DNA of 64,000 nt from the NCBI RefSeq assembly GCF_014268885.2, contig NZ_CP077095.1:4247001-4311000 (forward strand), read 5' to 3'. Both the position numbers and the translations under genes were made by a program. The notes beneath the pieces are model-generated. The model ran no database searches. It saw only the letters and a list, made by a program, of their open reading frames with translations, and was not told the DNA's origin. Origin of the DNA: Pseudomonas xantholysinigenes. Its GTDB lineage: Bacteria; Pseudomonadota; Gammaproteobacteria; Pseudomonadales; Pseudomonadaceae. Of this stretch, positions 1 to 9,972 are shown one piece after another; position 1 is the stretch's first letter; the number at the start of each line of letters is the position of its first letter.

Positions 1-41
1 TCCAATCTCCGGGTGACGGTCGGCGGAGCCGGCCGCTGGCG
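1..41 (-). promoter_or_regulatory. Probable Shine-Dalgarno of the gene after dxr
   Basis: On the minus strand these bases follow the dxr stop and end with CCGGAGATTGGA at the window edge. CGGAGA is a plausible ribosome-binding site. In Pseudomonas the gene after dxr is normally rseP (a site-2 membrane protease), but its start lies outside the window, so the identity is inferred only from gene order. Confidence 0.4.
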
Positions 42-1232
42 TCAGCGGCCGTGGCGCCGCAACCACTCCCGGGACAGTTCCCGGGCACGTTGGTCGGCGG
101 CGAACACCGCCTCGAGCGTGGGCAGTGCGACCACCGGTTCCTGATCGAGTACCTGCTCGATCATACTCGCGATCTCCGGGAAGCGGATGCGCCCACCCAG
201 GAACGCCTCCACTGCCACTTCGTTGGCGGCGTTGAGCACCGCCGGCGCACTGTTGCCTGCCTCGGCAGCCTGACGCGCCAGGCGCAGGCAAGGGAAGCGC
301 TGTTCGTCGGGGGCCTGGAAATCCAGACGGGCGATGGCGAACAGGTCCAGCGGCGCGACGCCCGAATCGATACGCTCCGGCCAGGCCAGGGCGTTGGAAA
401 TCGGCGTGCGCATGTCCGGGTTGCCCAGCTGGGCGAGCACCGAACCGTCGATGTAGTCGACCAACGAGTGAATGACGCTCTGCGGGTGCACCACCACTTC
501 CACCTGCGACGGCTTGGCATCGAACAACCAGCACGCCTCGATCAGTTCCAGGCCCTTGTTGAGCATGCTCGCCGAATCGACGGAAATTTTCCGGCCCATG
601 GACCAGTTGGGGTGGGCGCACGCCTGCTCGGGCGTGACATTCAGCAACGCCTCGGCCGGGGTATCGCGGAACGGGCCACCGGAGGCGGTCAGCAGGATCC
701 GCCGCACCCCCACGTTACCCAGGCCACGGGCGAAGTCGCCAGGCATGCACTGGAAGATCGCGTTGTGCTCGCTGTCGATTGGCAACAGCACCGAACCACT
801 GCGGCGTACCGCATCCATGAACAAGGCCCCGGACATCACCAGGGCCTCCTTGTTGGCCAGCAGTACCTTCTTGCCCGCCTCGACTGCCGCCAGGGTCGAA
901 CCCAGGCCGGCAGCGCCGACAATGGCCGCCATCACCGCATCCACTTCCGACGCAGCGGCCACTTGGCAGAGCCCGGCCTCGCCTTCCAGCACCTCGGTGG
1001 CACAACCTGCCGCCGCCAGGCCTTCACGCAAGCGTGCCGCAGCCTCGGCGCTCGGCACCACGGCAAATACCGGGCGGTGACGCACGCACAGGGCCAGCAG
1101 TTCGTCGATGCGCGAATAGCCGCTCAGGGCGAACACCTGATAACGATCAGGGTGCCGGGCAATGACGTCCAGCGTGCTCAGGCCAATGGAGCCGGTGGCC
1201 CCAAGCACGGTTATGCGTTGCACGGCACTCAC
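42..1232 (-). CDS. dxr: 1-deoxy-D-xylulose 5-phosphate reductoisomerase
   Basis: Catalyses the first committed step of the MEP isoprenoid pathway, converting DXP to 2-C-methyl-D-erythritol 4-phosphate with NADPH and a divalent metal, in the cytosol. The N-terminal nucleotide motif GATGSIG is at residues 11-17, and the metal/substrate motif DSEH is near 153, followed by SMLNKGLE. The length of 396 aa fits the family. I chose the GTG that overlaps the cdsA stop (protein beginning [11 protein letters not shown]); a GTG four codons upstream is also open but would extend the conserved N terminus. It lies last in the visible part of the minus-strand run from frr, and its product feeds the undecaprenyl phosphate made by the adjacent uppS pathway. 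Confidence 0.97.
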   Translation of the reverse strand: MSAVQRITVLGATGSIGLSTLDVIARHPDRYQVFALSGYSRIDELLALCVRHRPVFAVVPSAEAAARLREGLAAAGCATEVLEGEAGLCQVAAASEVDAVMAAIVGAAGLGSTLAAVEAGKKVLLANKEALVMSGALFMDAVRRSGSVLLPIDSEHNAIFQCMPGDFARGLGNVGVRRILLTASGGPFRDTPAEALLNVTPEQACAHPNWSMGRKISVDSASMLNKGLELIEACWLFDAKPSQVEVVVHPQSVIHSLVDYIDGSVLAQLGNPDMRTPISNALAWPERIDSGVAPLDLFAIARLDFQAPDEQRFPCLRLARQAAEAGNSAPAVLNAANEVAVEAFLGGRIRFPEIASMIEQVLDQEPVVALPTLEAVFAADQRARELSREWLRRHGR

Positions 1233-2044
1233 ATCACACCCCACTCAGCCGCCCACAGCAGCACGGCAAACATCGGAATCGCCGCAGTCAGGCTGTCAAT
1301 GCGATCGAGCACGCCGCCATGACCCGGCAGCAGGTTGCTGCTGTCCTTGATGCCTTCGCGGCGCTTGAACATGCTCTCGGTCAGGTCGCCGACCACCGAG
1401 GCCATCACCACCACCACCGCGCCCAGCAAGCCCAGCAGGATCTGGCCAAGGCCCCAGTCACGGCCCAGGCCCACGCCCAGGGTGATCAGCAGGCTGACCG
1501 CCAGGCCGCCATAGACGCCCTCCCAGCTCTTGCCCGGACTGACGTGCGGCGCCAGCTTGCGCTTGCCGAAGGCACGCCCGGAGAAATAGGCACCGATGTC
1601 GGCGGCCCAGACCAGAACCATGACCGCCAGGATCAACCAGTTGCCCAGCGGCCAGTGCTTGAGCAGCACCAGGCCCTGCCAGGCCGGCAGCAGCACCAGC
1701 AGGCCGATCAGCAGCCGGCAGGCGGCGCTGGTCCACAGTTCGTTGCTGCGCGGATAAGTCAGCACCAGCCAGGTGGCCAGCGCCCACCAGATCACCGAAG
1801 CACCCAGTACCCAGGGCGCCAGGTCCGGCATCAGGTAAAGCAGCATCAGCCCACCGGCCACCACGGCGGCGTAGGCGATACGCAGCGATTGCGCCACCAG
1901 ACCGGCCAGGCGCGCCCACTCCCATGCCCCGAGCGTGACCACGAAGCCGATGAACAGGGCGAAATCCCCGCCATTGAGCAGGAAGAAACCGCCCAGCGCG
2001 ATCGGCAACAGGATCAGCGCGGTAATGATGCGTTGTTTAAGCAT
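1229..2044 (-). CDS. cdsA: Phosphatidate cytidylyltransferase (CDP-diglyceride synthase)
   Basis: Makes CDP-diacylglycerol from phosphatidate and CTP, the branch point of phospholipid synthesis, in the inner membrane. The 271-aa protein is almost entirely hydrophobic helices and carries the family signature near its C terminus ([14 protein letters not shown] followed by [12 protein letters not shown] and LDRIDSL). Its ATG shares one base with the uppS stop (TAATG) and its TGA overlaps the dxr start, so the three genes are probably translationally coupled in one operon. Confidence 0.97.
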   Translation of the reverse strand: MLKQRIITALILLPIALGGFFLLNGGDFALFIGFVVTLGAWEWARLAGLVAQSLRIAYAAVVAGGLMLLYLMPDLAPWVLGASVIWWALATWLVLTYPRSNELWTSAACRLLIGLLVLLPAWQGLVLLKHWPLGNWLILAVMVLVWAADIGAYFSGRAFGKRKLAPHVSPGKSWEGVYGGLAVSLLITLGVGLGRDWGLGQILLGLLGAVVVVMASVVGDLTESMFKRREGIKDSSNLLPGHGGVLDRIDSLTAAIPMFAVLLWAAEWGVM

Positions 2045-2799
2045 TAAGCACGGGCTCCAGCCTCGACCTGCTCGCTGGTCTTACCGAAGCGGCGCTGGCG
2101 CGAAGCGAAATCGGCCAGCGCGCTGCGCATGGCCTCGTGTTTGAAGTCCGGCCAGTACAGGTCGGAGAAGTACAGCTCGGCATAGGCCAGCTGCCACAGC
2201 AGGAAATTACTGATGCGATGTTCGCCGCCGGTGCGGATGCACAGGTCAGGCAGCGGCAGGTCGCCGGTGGCCAGGCAGGTCTGCAACAAGTCGGGGGTGA
2301 TGTCTTCCGGGCGCAGATGCCCCGCCTGCACTTCCCGCGCCAGGCGTTGCGCGGCCTGGGCGATATCCCACTGGCCACCATAGTTGGCGGCGATCTGCAG
2401 GATGAAACGGTTGTTGCCGGCAGTGATGGCTTCCGCCTCGCGCATGGCTGCCTGCAGCTCCGGGTGGAACCGCGAACGATCGCCGATGATGCGCAGGCTG
2501 ATGTTGTTGTCGTTCAGGCGCTTGGCCTCGCGACGCAGCGCCGAGAAGAACAGCTCCATCAGCGCACCGACCTCTTCGGCGGGGCGCTGCCAGTTCTCGC
2601 TGGAGAAGGCGAAGAGCGTGAGCACCTCGACCTTCGCCTCGGCGCACACTTCGATCACCGCACGGACGGCATCGACGCCGGCCTTGTGCCCGGCGACGCC
2701 GGGCAGCAGGCGCTTCTTCGCCCAGCGGTTGTTGCCATCCATGATGATCGCGACATGACGCGGCACCGAGGACGGCGCCGCTGGCTTGGTCTTTTCCAT
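2044..2799 (-). CDS. uppS: Undecaprenyl diphosphate synthase (cis-prenyltransferase)
   Basis: Elongates farnesyl diphosphate with eight isopentenyl units to the C55 lipid carrier used for peptidoglycan and O-antigen assembly. Diagnostic motifs are IIMDGNNRWAKKR near residue 18, with the catalytic Asp and the NRW signature, and IRTGGEHRISNFLLWQ in the C-terminal third. The 251-aa length is normal. It sits between frr and cdsA on the same strand with an 18-nt gap to frr. No strong Shine-Dalgarno precedes it, which suggests coupling to upstream translation. Confidence 0.97.
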   Translation of the reverse strand: MEKTKPAAPSSVPRHVAIIMDGNNRWAKKRLLPGVAGHKAGVDAVRAVIEVCAEAKVEVLTLFAFSSENWQRPAEEVGALMELFFSALRREAKRLNDNNISLRIIGDRSRFHPELQAAMREAEAITAGNNRFILQIAANYGGQWDIAQAAQRLAREVQAGHLRPEDITPDLLQTCLATGDLPLPDLCIRTGGEHRISNFLLWQLAYAELYFSDLYWPDFKHEAMRSALADFASRQRRFGKTSEQVEAGARA

Positions 2800-2817
2800 T
2801 AAAGAGCAACCCTGGCC

Positions 2818-3375
2818 TCAGACGGCCATCAGGTCCTTTTCCTTGGCCTTGTACGCGGCGTCGACTTCGGCGACGAACTTGTCGGTCAGCTTCTGGATCT
2901 CGTCAGCGGCACGACGCTCTTCGTCTTCGCTGATTTCCTTGTCCTTGGTCAGCTTCTTCAGCTCGGCCAGCGCATCGCGGCGCACGTTGCGCACGGCGAC
3001 CTTGGCGTCCTCGGACACACCGCTGGCCTGTTTGGTGTAACCCTTGCGGGTTTCCTCGGTCAGGGCCGGCATCGGCACGCGGATGGTGGTGCCGGCGCTG
3101 GACGGGTTCAGGCCCAGGTCGGAGGTCAGGATGGCCTTCTCGATGGCGGCGCTGAGATTCTTGTCGTGGGCGACGATCTTCAGGGTGCGGGCGTCCTCGA
3201 CGGTGATCGCGGCCACCTGGTTCAGCGGCATGTCGCTACCCCAGGCCGGGACCTTGACGCTGTCCAGGATGCTCGGGTGGGCGCGACCGGTGCGGATCGC
3301 CGCCAGGTTGCGGGCCAGTGCCTCGAGGGACTTGCCCATGCGCTCCTGGGCGTCTTTCTTGATGTCGTTGATCAT
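2818..3375 (-). CDS. frr: Ribosome recycling factor
   Basis: Works with EF-G to split post-termination ribosomes. The 185-aa product begins [20 protein letters not shown] and shows the typical tRNA-mimic helical arms and the conserved GRAHPSILD stretch. Its ATG overlaps the pyrH stop (ATGA), with GAGGAAGG upstream as ribosome-binding site. It is part of the widely conserved order rpsB-tsf-pyrH-frr. Confidence 0.98.
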
Positions 3376-4115
3376 GCTTGGCCTTCCTCGATCAAAGTAC
3401 CTTCAGCGCCACCCACCACGATGTTCAGCAGGGCGCCAGGCTTGTTCATGTTGAATACCCGCAATGGCATCTTGTGGTCGCGGCACAGGCAGATTGCGGT
3501 CAGGTCCATGACCCCGAGCTTGCGATCCAGCACCTCGTCGTAGGTGAGGTGATCGAACTTCTCGGCGTGTGGATCCTTGAATGGGTCGGCAGTGTACACA
3601 CCATCGACCTTGGTTGCCTTCAGCACCACATCGGCATCGATTTCGATGGCGCGCAGGCAGGCTGCGGAATCGGTGGTGAAGAACGGGTTGCCGGTACCGG
3701 CGGAGAAAATTACCACATCACCGGAGTTGAGGTGACGAATTGCTTTGCGACGATCGTAATGATCGGTGACGCCGACCATGGAAATGGCCGACATGACCAG
3801 GGCGGGGATGTTCGAGCGCTCCAGGGCGTCGCGCATGGCCAGGCCGTTCATCACGGTGGCCAGCATGCCCATGTGGTCGCCGGTGACGCGGTCCATGCCG
3901 GCTGCGCTGAGCGCGGCGCCGCGGAACAGGTTGCCACCGCCGATGACCAGGCCGACCTGGACACCGATACCGACCAGCTGACCCACTTCGAGGGCCATGC
4001 GGTCCAGCACCTTCGGGTCGATCCCGAAGTCTTCCGAGCCCATCAGGGCCTCGCCGCTAAGTTTGAGCAAAATGCGTTTATAGCGAGGTTGGCGACCACT
4101 CACCTGCTGAGCCAT
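3372..4115 (-). CDS. pyrH: UMP kinase
   Basis: Phosphorylates UMP to UDP in pyrimidine nucleotide synthesis; the bacterial enzyme is a hexameric amino-acid-kinase fold protein. Visible motifs are [10 protein letters not shown] (phosphate binding), GGGNLFRG and [14 protein letters not shown] chose the internal ATG giving [14 protein letters not shown] (247 aa) because AGGAGAGAC lies just upstream. A longer open frame to 4208 adds 31 unconserved residues. The stop overlaps the frr start by four bases. Confidence 0.97.
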
Positions 4116-4240
4116 TGCGAGTCTCTCCTGCGGCGTACTTTTAGAAAATTCCGTGCGGGCTGCTTGCAGCCTGCTAACTGTAGCGTGGCACTGCTTCAGT
4201 GCCAGCAAGGTCCGGCTCTATAAACCGTTCCTCGCTTTGA

Positions 4241-4276
4241 CAAAGAGGCTGCGCGCGTGAGCGGGCAGCCTCTTTG
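4241..4276 (-). terminator. Hairpin after tsf
   Basis: A perfect 12-bp inverted repeat, CAAAGAGGCTGC and its complement, with a 12-nt loop lies directly after the tsf stop. The tract following it on the minus strand is only moderately T-rich, so it may attenuate rather than fully stop transcription into pyrH. Confidence 0.7.
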
Positions 4277-4296
4277 GGGCGACAGACGAGTCTGTC

Positions 4297-5160
4297 TTAC
4301 TGCTTGGCGGCAGCTACCTGGGCGGCAACTTCGGCAGCGAAGTCGTCAACCGGCTTCTCGATGCCTTCGCCGACCTTGAAGTAGGTGAAGGAAACGATTT
4401 CAGCGCCGGCTTTCTTGGCCAGTGCGCCAACTTTGACTTCCGGATCCATCACGAAGGCCTGCTCTTTCAGCGAGGCTTCGGCTTTGAACTTGGAAATACG
4501 ACCGTTGATCATGTTCTCAACGATGTTTTCCGGCTTGCCGGCGATCTTGTCGGCGTTCAGCTGCAGGAAGACGTTCTTCTCGCGCTCGATGGCCTCGGCG
4601 GAGATTTCCGACGCATCCAGGAACTCTGGGTTCGAGGCTGCAACGTGCATGGCGATGTTCTTGGCCAGATCGACGTCGCCGCCTTTCAGGACAACAACGG
4701 CACCGATCTTGTTGCCGTGCAGGTAGGCACCGACAACGTCACCTTCAACGCGCACCAGGCGACGGATGTTGACGTTCTCGCCGCACTTGGCAACCAGGGC
4801 TTCACGAGCAGCTTCACGCGAGGCGATCAGCGGAGCGGCGTCGGTCAGCTTCTGAGCGAAGGCTTCTTCGAGGCTTTCGGCAACGAAGTTCTTGAAGTCG
4901 TCTTGCAGAGCCAGGAAGTCGGTCTGCGAGTTCACTTCCAGCAGGACGGCGGATTTACCGTCGGTCTTGACGGCGATAGCGCCTTCAGCAGCGACGTTGC
5001 CAGCCTTCTTGGCGGCCTTGATGGCGCCCGAGGCACGCATGTCGTCAATGGCTTTCTCGATGTCGCCGCCGGCCTTTTCCAGGGCCTTCTTGCAATCCAT
5101 CATGCCTTCGCCGGTACGCTCGCGCAGTTCTTTGACCAGCGCTGCAGTAATTGCTGCCAT
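4297..5160 (-). CDS. tsf: Translation elongation factor Ts
   Basis: Guanine nucleotide exchange factor for EF-Tu. The 287-aa sequence opens with a UBA-like domain containing ELRERTGEGMMDCKKAL and carries the SQTDFLAL motif that contacts EF-Tu. AGAGGA precedes the ATG. It follows rpsB on the same strand with a 185-nt gap that contains a strong hairpin, so the two are probably co-transcribed with partial attenuation. Confidence 0.98.
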   Translation of the reverse strand: MAAITAALVKELRERTGEGMMDCKKALEKAGGDIEKAIDDMRASGAIKAAKKAGNVAAEGAIAVKTDGKSAVLLEVNSQTDFLALQDDFKNFVAESLEEAFAQKLTDAAPLIASREAAREALVAKCGENVNIRRLVRVEGDVVGAYLHGNKIGAVVVLKGGDVDLAKNIAMHVAASNPEFLDASEISAEAIEREKNVFLQLNADKIAGKPENIVENMINGRISKFKAEASLKEQAFVMDPEVKVGALAKKAGAEIVSFTYFKVGEGIEKPVDDFAAEVAAQVAAAKQ

Positions 5161-5291
5161 TTCAAAATCCTCTTGGAAAGTTTTTCAACCATTCCACCCG
5201 CTCGTCACGGGCGTTAAATTCTGCAAATCGCTGCCTTTATATCAGCTCGCCCATGATGCGGGGCCGTTGCTGACAGCAGGATTTCAAGGTG

Positions 5292-5320
5292 GCAAAAAGG
5301 GGGCCAAGCCCCCTTTTTGC
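5292..5320. terminator. Strong bidirectional hairpin between rpsB and tsf
   Basis: GCAAAAAGGGGGC, a CAA loop, and the exact complement ending in TTTTTGC form a 13-bp stem with a U-tract on either strand. It lies 25 nt after the rpsB stop. In other gammaproteobacteria a similar hairpin partially uncouples rpsB and tsf expression; the same role here is inferred. Confidence 0.85.
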
Positions 5321-5345
5321 GTGCCAAGTAGACGCCAGGCGTCAA

Positions 5346-6083
5346 TTACTCAGCAGCAGGTGCAGCCGCTTCTTCAGCGTAGACTTCAGTGCCGCCGGCA
5401 ACATTGTTGCGGCCGCGGATGACGGCGTCAGCCATCGAAGTCATGTACAGCTCGATAGCGCGGATGGCGTCATCGTTACCTGGGATGATGTAGTCAACAC
5501 CTTCCGGGCTGCTGTTGGTATCGACAACGCCGATGACCGGGATGCCCAGCTTGTTGGCTTCGGTGATGGCAATGCGCTCGTGGTCGACGTCGATCACGAA
5601 CAGGGCATCAGGCAGGCCGCCCATGTCCTTGATACCACCCAGGCTGCGGTCCAGCTTTTCCAGATCGCGCGAACGCATCAGGGCTTCTTTCTTGGTCAGC
5701 TTGGCAAAGGTGCCGTCTTCGGCCTGGGTTTCCAGGTCGCGCAGACGCTTGATCGAGGCGCGGATGGTCTTGTAGTTGGTCAGCATGCCGCCCAACCAAC
5801 GGTGATCAACGTATGGCGAACCGCAACGAGCTGCTTGCTCGGCGACGATCTTGCCGGCGGAACGCTTGGTGCCGACGAACATGATCTTGTTCTTGCCCTG
5901 GGCCAGGCGCTCGACGAAGGACAGAGCCTCGTTGAACATCGGCAGGGTTTTTTCCAGGTTGATGATGTGGATCTTGTTACGCGCGCCGAAAATGTACTTG
6001 CCCATTTTCGGGTTCCAGTAACGGGTCTGGTGGCCGAAGTGCACACCGGCCTTCAGCATATCGCGCATGTTGACTTGGGACAT
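5346..6083 (-). CDS. rpsB: 30S ribosomal protein S2
   Basis: Structural protein of the small subunit, required for S1 docking. The start giving [19 protein letters not shown] is fixed by AAGGAACTATC upstream and matches the conserved S2 N terminus; the open frame extends 32 codons further without homology. Length 245 aa, with a short acidic alanine/glutamate-rich tail. First gene of the rpsB-tsf-pyrH-frr-uppS-cdsA-dxr run. Confidence 0.98.
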   Translation of the reverse strand: MSQVNMRDMLKAGVHFGHQTRYWNPKMGKYIFGARNKIHIINLEKTLPMFNEALSFVERLAQGKNKIMFVGTKRSAGKIVAEQAARCGSPYVDHRWLGGMLTNYKTIRASIKRLRDLETQAEDGTFAKLTKKEALMRSRDLEKLDRSLGGIKDMGGLPDALFVIDVDHERIAITEANKLGIPVIGVVDTNSSPEGVDYIIPGNDDAIRAIELYMTSMADAVIRGRNNVAGGTEVYAEEAAAPAAE

Positions 6084-6234
6084 GATAGTTCCTTGATAAG
6101 TCGGGTTGGGCCTCCACGTATCCCAATGACCAACCCGCGCTTGCGAACAAGCGGGGCACCCAGGCCATCGTGTCGACACGTGTGTGGGTTTGAGCTTCGG
6201 AGGACCTCCCCCGAAAGCGGCGCATTTTATATCA
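6084..6234 (-). promoter_or_regulatory. rpsB promoter and 5' leader
   Basis: On the minus strand an extended -10 (TGaTATAAA, 6224-6234) lies about 140 nt upstream of the rpsB ATG. The leader then holds a hairpin CTTTCGGGGGAGG / CCTCCGAAG (about 6195-6217). Ribosomal protein S2 is known in enterobacteria to repress its own leader mRNA, so autoregulation is plausible but not shown by the sequence alone. Confidence 0.55.
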
Positions 6235-6262
6235 CAGACTGCGCGCGAACGGAACCCGTCAA

Positions 6263-6360
6263 AGCAGCTTCAAGCCGTAAGCCACAAGCTGCAAGAACAA
6301 GCGCCTGCACGCGTGCCGCCCTTTCTTGCAGCTTGCGGCTTGAAACTTGGGGCTTGCTGC
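6263..6360. repeat. Interspersed palindromic repeat of the CTTGCAGCTTG type, copy 1
   Basis: Two inverted arms built from AAGCTGCAAGAA and TTCTTGCAGCTT, each extended by CAAGCC/GGCTTG motifs, flank a GC-rich centre. The same family recurs at 26666-26756 and 30964-31066. It sits between the divergent rpsB and map promoters. No coding potential. Confidence 0.75.
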
Positions 6361-6378
6361 CAGTTCGAGACCGCCCTC

Positions 6379-6387
6379 TGGTAGAAT
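6379..6387 (+). promoter_or_regulatory. Candidate map promoter (extended -10)
   Basis: TGgTAGAAT forms an extended -10 hexamer about 53 nt before the map start. No convincing -35 element is spaced correctly, as is usual for extended -10 promoters. Confidence 0.45.
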
Positions 6388-6439
6388 AAGACCTTTCCCG
6401 TTTGTTCGCGCCACCCGCGGCGCCGTAGAGAGCCTGTTA

Positions 6440-7222
6440 ATGACCGTCACCATCAAGACCGCAGAAGACATCGAGAAGATGCGCATCGCCGGCCGCCTGG
6501 CCGCCGAAGTGCTGGAAATGATCGAGGAACACGTCAAGCCCGGTGTCACCACCGAAGAGCTCGACCGCCTGTGCCACGACTACATCGTCAACGTCCAGCA
6601 GGCGATCCCGGCACCGCTCAACTACAAAGGCTTCCCCAAGTCGATCTGCACCTCGATCAACCATGTGGTCTGCCACGGCATCCCCAACGACAAGCCCCTG
6701 AAGGACGGCGACACCATCAACATCGATGTCACCGTGATCAAGGACGGCTACCACGGCGACACCAGCCGCATGTACCACGTCGGCACCGTCGCGCCATGGG
6801 CCGAGCGCCTGTCGAAAGTCACCCAGGAATGCCTGTACAAGGCCATCGAACTGGTCAAGCCGGGCTGCCGCCTGGGTGACATCGGTGAAGTGATCCAGAA
6901 ACACGCCGAGAAGAACGGTTTCTCGGTGGTCCGCGAGTTCTGCGGCCACGGTATCGGCAAGGTGTTCCACGAAGAGCCGCAGATCCTCCACTACGGCCGC
7001 GCCGGCACCGGCATGGAACTCAAGGAAGGCATGACCTTCACCATCGAGCCGATGATCAACCAAGGCAAGGCCGACACCAAAGTCCTGGGCGACGGCTGGA
7101 CCGCCATCACCAAGGACCGCAAGCTTTCGGCCCAGTGGGAACACACCCTGGTGGTGACCGCCAACGGCTATGAGATCTTCACCCTGCGCAAGGACGACAC
7201 TATCCCGCGCACCTCGGCCTGA
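6440..7222 (+). CDS. map: Methionine aminopeptidase type I
   Basis: Removes the initiator methionine from nascent proteins. The 260-aa pita-bread enzyme shows the two metal Asp ligands in [17 protein letters not shown], the His in [15 protein letters not shown], and the Glu ligands in TIEPMI and the C-terminal WEHT segment. The ATG giving [15 protein letters not shown] is taken because the family starts there; the 31-codon extension upstream is not conserved. Divergent from rpsB, as in most Pseudomonas. Confidence 0.97.
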   Translation: MTVTIKTAEDIEKMRIAGRLAAEVLEMIEEHVKPGVTTEELDRLCHDYIVNVQQAIPAPLNYKGFPKSICTSINHVVCHGIPNDKPLKDGDTINIDVTVIKDGYHGDTSRMYHVGTVAPWAERLSKVTQECLYKAIELVKPGCRLGDIGEVIQKHAEKNGFSVVREFCGHGIGKVFHEEPQILHYGRAGTGMELKEGMTFTIEPMINQGKADTKVLGDGWTAITKDRKLSAQWEHTLVVTANGYEIFTLRKDDTIPRTSA

Positions 7223-7248
7223 TTTTTACCCCAAAGGAACGCGACTCG

Positions 7249-9951
7249 ATGCCCCAGGTGGATCCCGAGCTGTTCGACCGCGGCCAGTTCCAGGCGGAAC
7301 TGGCCCTCAAGGCAAGCCCCATCGCTGCTTTCAAGAAAGCCATCCGCATGGCCAGCGAGGTGCTCGACAAGCGTTTTCGCGAGGGCCGGGAAATCCGCCG
7401 CCTGATCGAGGACCGCGCCTGGTTCGTCGATAACATCCTGCAGCAGGCCTGGCACCAGTTCGACTGGGGCAACCCCGATGGCATCGCCCTGGTCGCCGTC
7501 GGTGGTTACGGTCGCGGTGAACTGCACCCCTACTCCGACATCGACCTGCTGATCCTGCTCGATGCCGCCGAGCACGAGCAGTACCGCGACGCCATCGAGC
7601 GTTTCCTCACGCTGTTGTGGGATATCGGCCTGGAAGTCGGCCAGAGCGTGCGCACCGTCGATGAATGCGCCGAACAGGCCCGCGCCGACCTGACGGTCAT
7701 CACCAACCTGATGGAAAGCCGCACCATCGCCGGCCCCGAGCCCCTGCGCCAGCGCATGCTCGATGCCACCAGCACCGCCCACATGTGGCCAAGCAAGGCG
7801 TTCTTCCTGGCCAAACGCGCCGAACTCAAGGCACGCCACCACAAGTACAACGACACCGAGTACAACCTCGAACCGAACGTCAAGGGCGGCCCCGGCGGCC
7901 TGCGCGATATCCAGACGGTGCTCTGGGTGGCCCGGCGCCAGTACGGCACCCTCAACCTGCACGCCCTGGCCGGCGAGGACTTCCTGCTGGAAAGCGAGAA
8001 CGAACTGCTGGCCTCGTCCCAGGCCTTCCTCTGGCGCGTGCGTTATGCCCTGCACATGCTCGCCGGCCGCGCCGAGGACCGCCTGCTGTTCGACCACCAG
8101 CGCAGCGTCGCCGCGTTGCTGGGCTACAGCGACGACAACCCCAAGCGCGCCATCGAACAGTTCATGCAGCAGTACTACCGGGTGGTGATGAGCATCAGCC
8201 AGCTGTGCGACCTGATCATCCAGCACTTCGAGGAAGTAATCCTCGCCGATGACGACAGTGGCACCACCCAGCCGATAAACGCGCGCTTCCGCCTGCACGA
8301 CGGCTACATAGAGGCGTCCAGCCCGAACGTCTTCCGCCGCACGCCGTTCGCCATGCTCGAGATCTTCGTGCTGATGGCCCAGCACCCCGAGATCAAGGGC
8401 GTGCGCGCCGACACCGTGCGCCTGCTGCGCGAACACCGGCACCTGATCGACGACAAGTTCCGTCACGATATCCGCAACACCAGCCTGTTCATCGAACTGT
8501 TCAAGTGCGAAATCGGCATCCACCGCAACCTGCGGCGGATGAACCGCTACGGCATTCTCGGCCGCTACCTGCCGGAGTTCGGCCTGATCGTCGGGCAGAT
8601 GCAGCACGACCTGTTCCACATCTACACGGTCGACGCGCACACCCTCAACCTGATCAAGCACCTGCGCAAGCTGCAGTACACTCCGGTTTCGGAGAAATTC
8701 CCGCTGGCCAGCAAGCTCATGGGCCGCCTGCCCAAGCCCGAGCTGATCTACCTGGCCGGGCTGTACCACGACATCGGCAAGGGCCGCCAGGGCGACCACT
8801 CCGAGCTCGGCGCGGTGGATGCGCAAGCGTTCTGCGCGCGCCACCAGTTGCCCGCGTGGGACAGCCGCCTGATCGTCTGGCTGGTGCAGAACCACCTGGT
8901 AATGTCCACCACCGCCCAGCGCAAGGACCTCTCCGACCCGCAGGTGATCAACGATTTCGCCCTGCACGTGGGCGACGAGACCCGCCTTGACTACCTCTAT
9001 GTGCTGACCGTCGCCGATATCAACGCCACCAACCCCAGCCTGTGGAACTCATGGCGCGCCAGCCTGCTGCGCCAGCTCTACACCGAGACCAAGCGCGCCC
9101 TGCGCCGGGGCCTGGAGAACCCGCTGGACCGCGAGGAGCAGATCCGCCAGACCCAGAGCGCGGCCCTGGACATCCTCATCCGCGAAGGCACCGACCCGGA
9201 CGATGTCGAGCAGCTCTGGTCGCAACTGGGCGACGACTACTTCCTCAAGCACACCGCCGCCGACGTGGCCTGGCACAGCGACGCGATCCTCCAGCAGCCG
9301 GCCGACGGCGGCCCGCTGGTGCTGATCAAGGAAACCACCCAGCGCGAATTCGAAGGCGGCACGCAGATCTTCATCTACGCACCCGACCAGCACGATTTCT
9401 TCGCCGTGACCGTGGCCGCCATGGCCCAGCTCAACCTGAACATCCACGACGCGCGGATCATCACCTCGAGCAGCCAGTTCACCCTCGACACCTACATCGT
9501 GCTCGACAACGACGGCGGCTCGATTGGCGACAACCCGCAGCGGGTACGGCAGATCCGCGACGGCCTCAGCGAAGCGCTGCGCAATCCCGAGGACTACCCG
9601 ACCATCATCCAGCGCCGGGTGCCGCGCCAGCTCAAGCACTTCACCTTCCCGCCACAGGTGACCATCCTCAACGACGCCCAGCGCCCGGTGACCGTGCTGG
9701 AGATCACCGCCCCGGACCGCCCCGGCCTGCTGGCGCGGATCGGACGGATCTTCCTGGAGTTCGACATCTCGCTGCAGAACGCCAAGATCGCCACCCTCGG
9801 CGAGCGCGTGGAAGACGTGTTCTTCATCACCGACGCCCACAACCAGCCGCTGTCCGACCCGCAGCTGTGCAGCCGCCTGCAGGAGGCCATCGTCCAGCAG
9901 TTGCAAGCCGGCCAGGCCAGCGACGCCAGCCCTACCCGCATGACCTTTTGA
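7249..9951 (+). CDS. glnD: Bifunctional PII uridylyltransferase / uridylyl-removing enzyme
   Basis: Senses glutamine and adds or removes UMP on the PII protein GlnB/GlnK, thereby controlling glutamine synthetase and NtrBC. Domain order is visible: nucleotidyltransferase with [17 protein letters not shown] from residue 85, the HD hydrolase motif [14 protein letters not shown] near 506-519, and two ACT glutamine-binding domains starting near 715 and 814. The 900-aa length is complete. AAAGGAACG precedes the ATG, and it lies 26 nt after map. Confidence 0.98.
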   Translation: MPQVDPELFDRGQFQAELALKASPIAAFKKAIRMASEVLDKRFREGREIRRLIEDRAWFVDNILQQAWHQFDWGNPDGIALVAVGGYGRGELHPYSDIDLLILLDAAEHEQYRDAIERFLTLLWDIGLEVGQSVRTVDECAEQARADLTVITNLMESRTIAGPEPLRQRMLDATSTAHMWPSKAFFLAKRAELKARHHKYNDTEYNLEPNVKGGPGGLRDIQTVLWVARRQYGTLNLHALAGEDFLLESENELLASSQAFLWRVRYALHMLAGRAEDRLLFDHQRSVAALLGYSDDNPKRAIEQFMQQYYRVVMSISQLCDLIIQHFEEVILADDDSGTTQPINARFRLHDGYIEASSPNVFRRTPFAMLEIFVLMAQHPEIKGVRADTVRLLREHRHLIDDKFRHDIRNTSLFIELFKCEIGIHRNLRRMNRYGILGRYLPEFGLIVGQMQHDLFHIYTVDAHTLNLIKHLRKLQYTPVSEKFPLASKLMGRLPKPELIYLAGLYHDIGKGRQGDHSELGAVDAQAFCARHQLPAWDSRLIVWLVQNHLVMSTTAQRKDLSDPQVINDFALHVGDETRLDYLYVLTVADINATNPSLWNSWRASLLRQLYTETKRALRRGLENPLDREEQIRQTQSAALDILIREGTDPDDVEQLWSQLGDDYFLKHTAADVAWHSDAILQQPADGGPLVLIKETTQREFEGGTQIFIYAPDQHDFFAVTVAAMAQLNLNIHDARIITSSSQFTLDTYIVLDNDGGSIGDNPQRVRQIRDGLSEALRNPEDYPTIIQRRVPRQLKHFTFPPQVTILNDAQRPVTVLEITAPDRPGLLARIGRIFLEFDISLQNAKIATLGERVEDVFFITDAHNQPLSDPQLCSRLQEAIVQQLQAGQASDASPTRMTF

Positions 9952-9972
9952 CGATAACGAGACCTTGCGCCG

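Noticed and set aside
7168..8967. 599-residue minus-strand frame opposite glnD
   Set aside because: A shadow of the strong codon bias in glnD; Val/Gln/Ala/His-rich, no domain.
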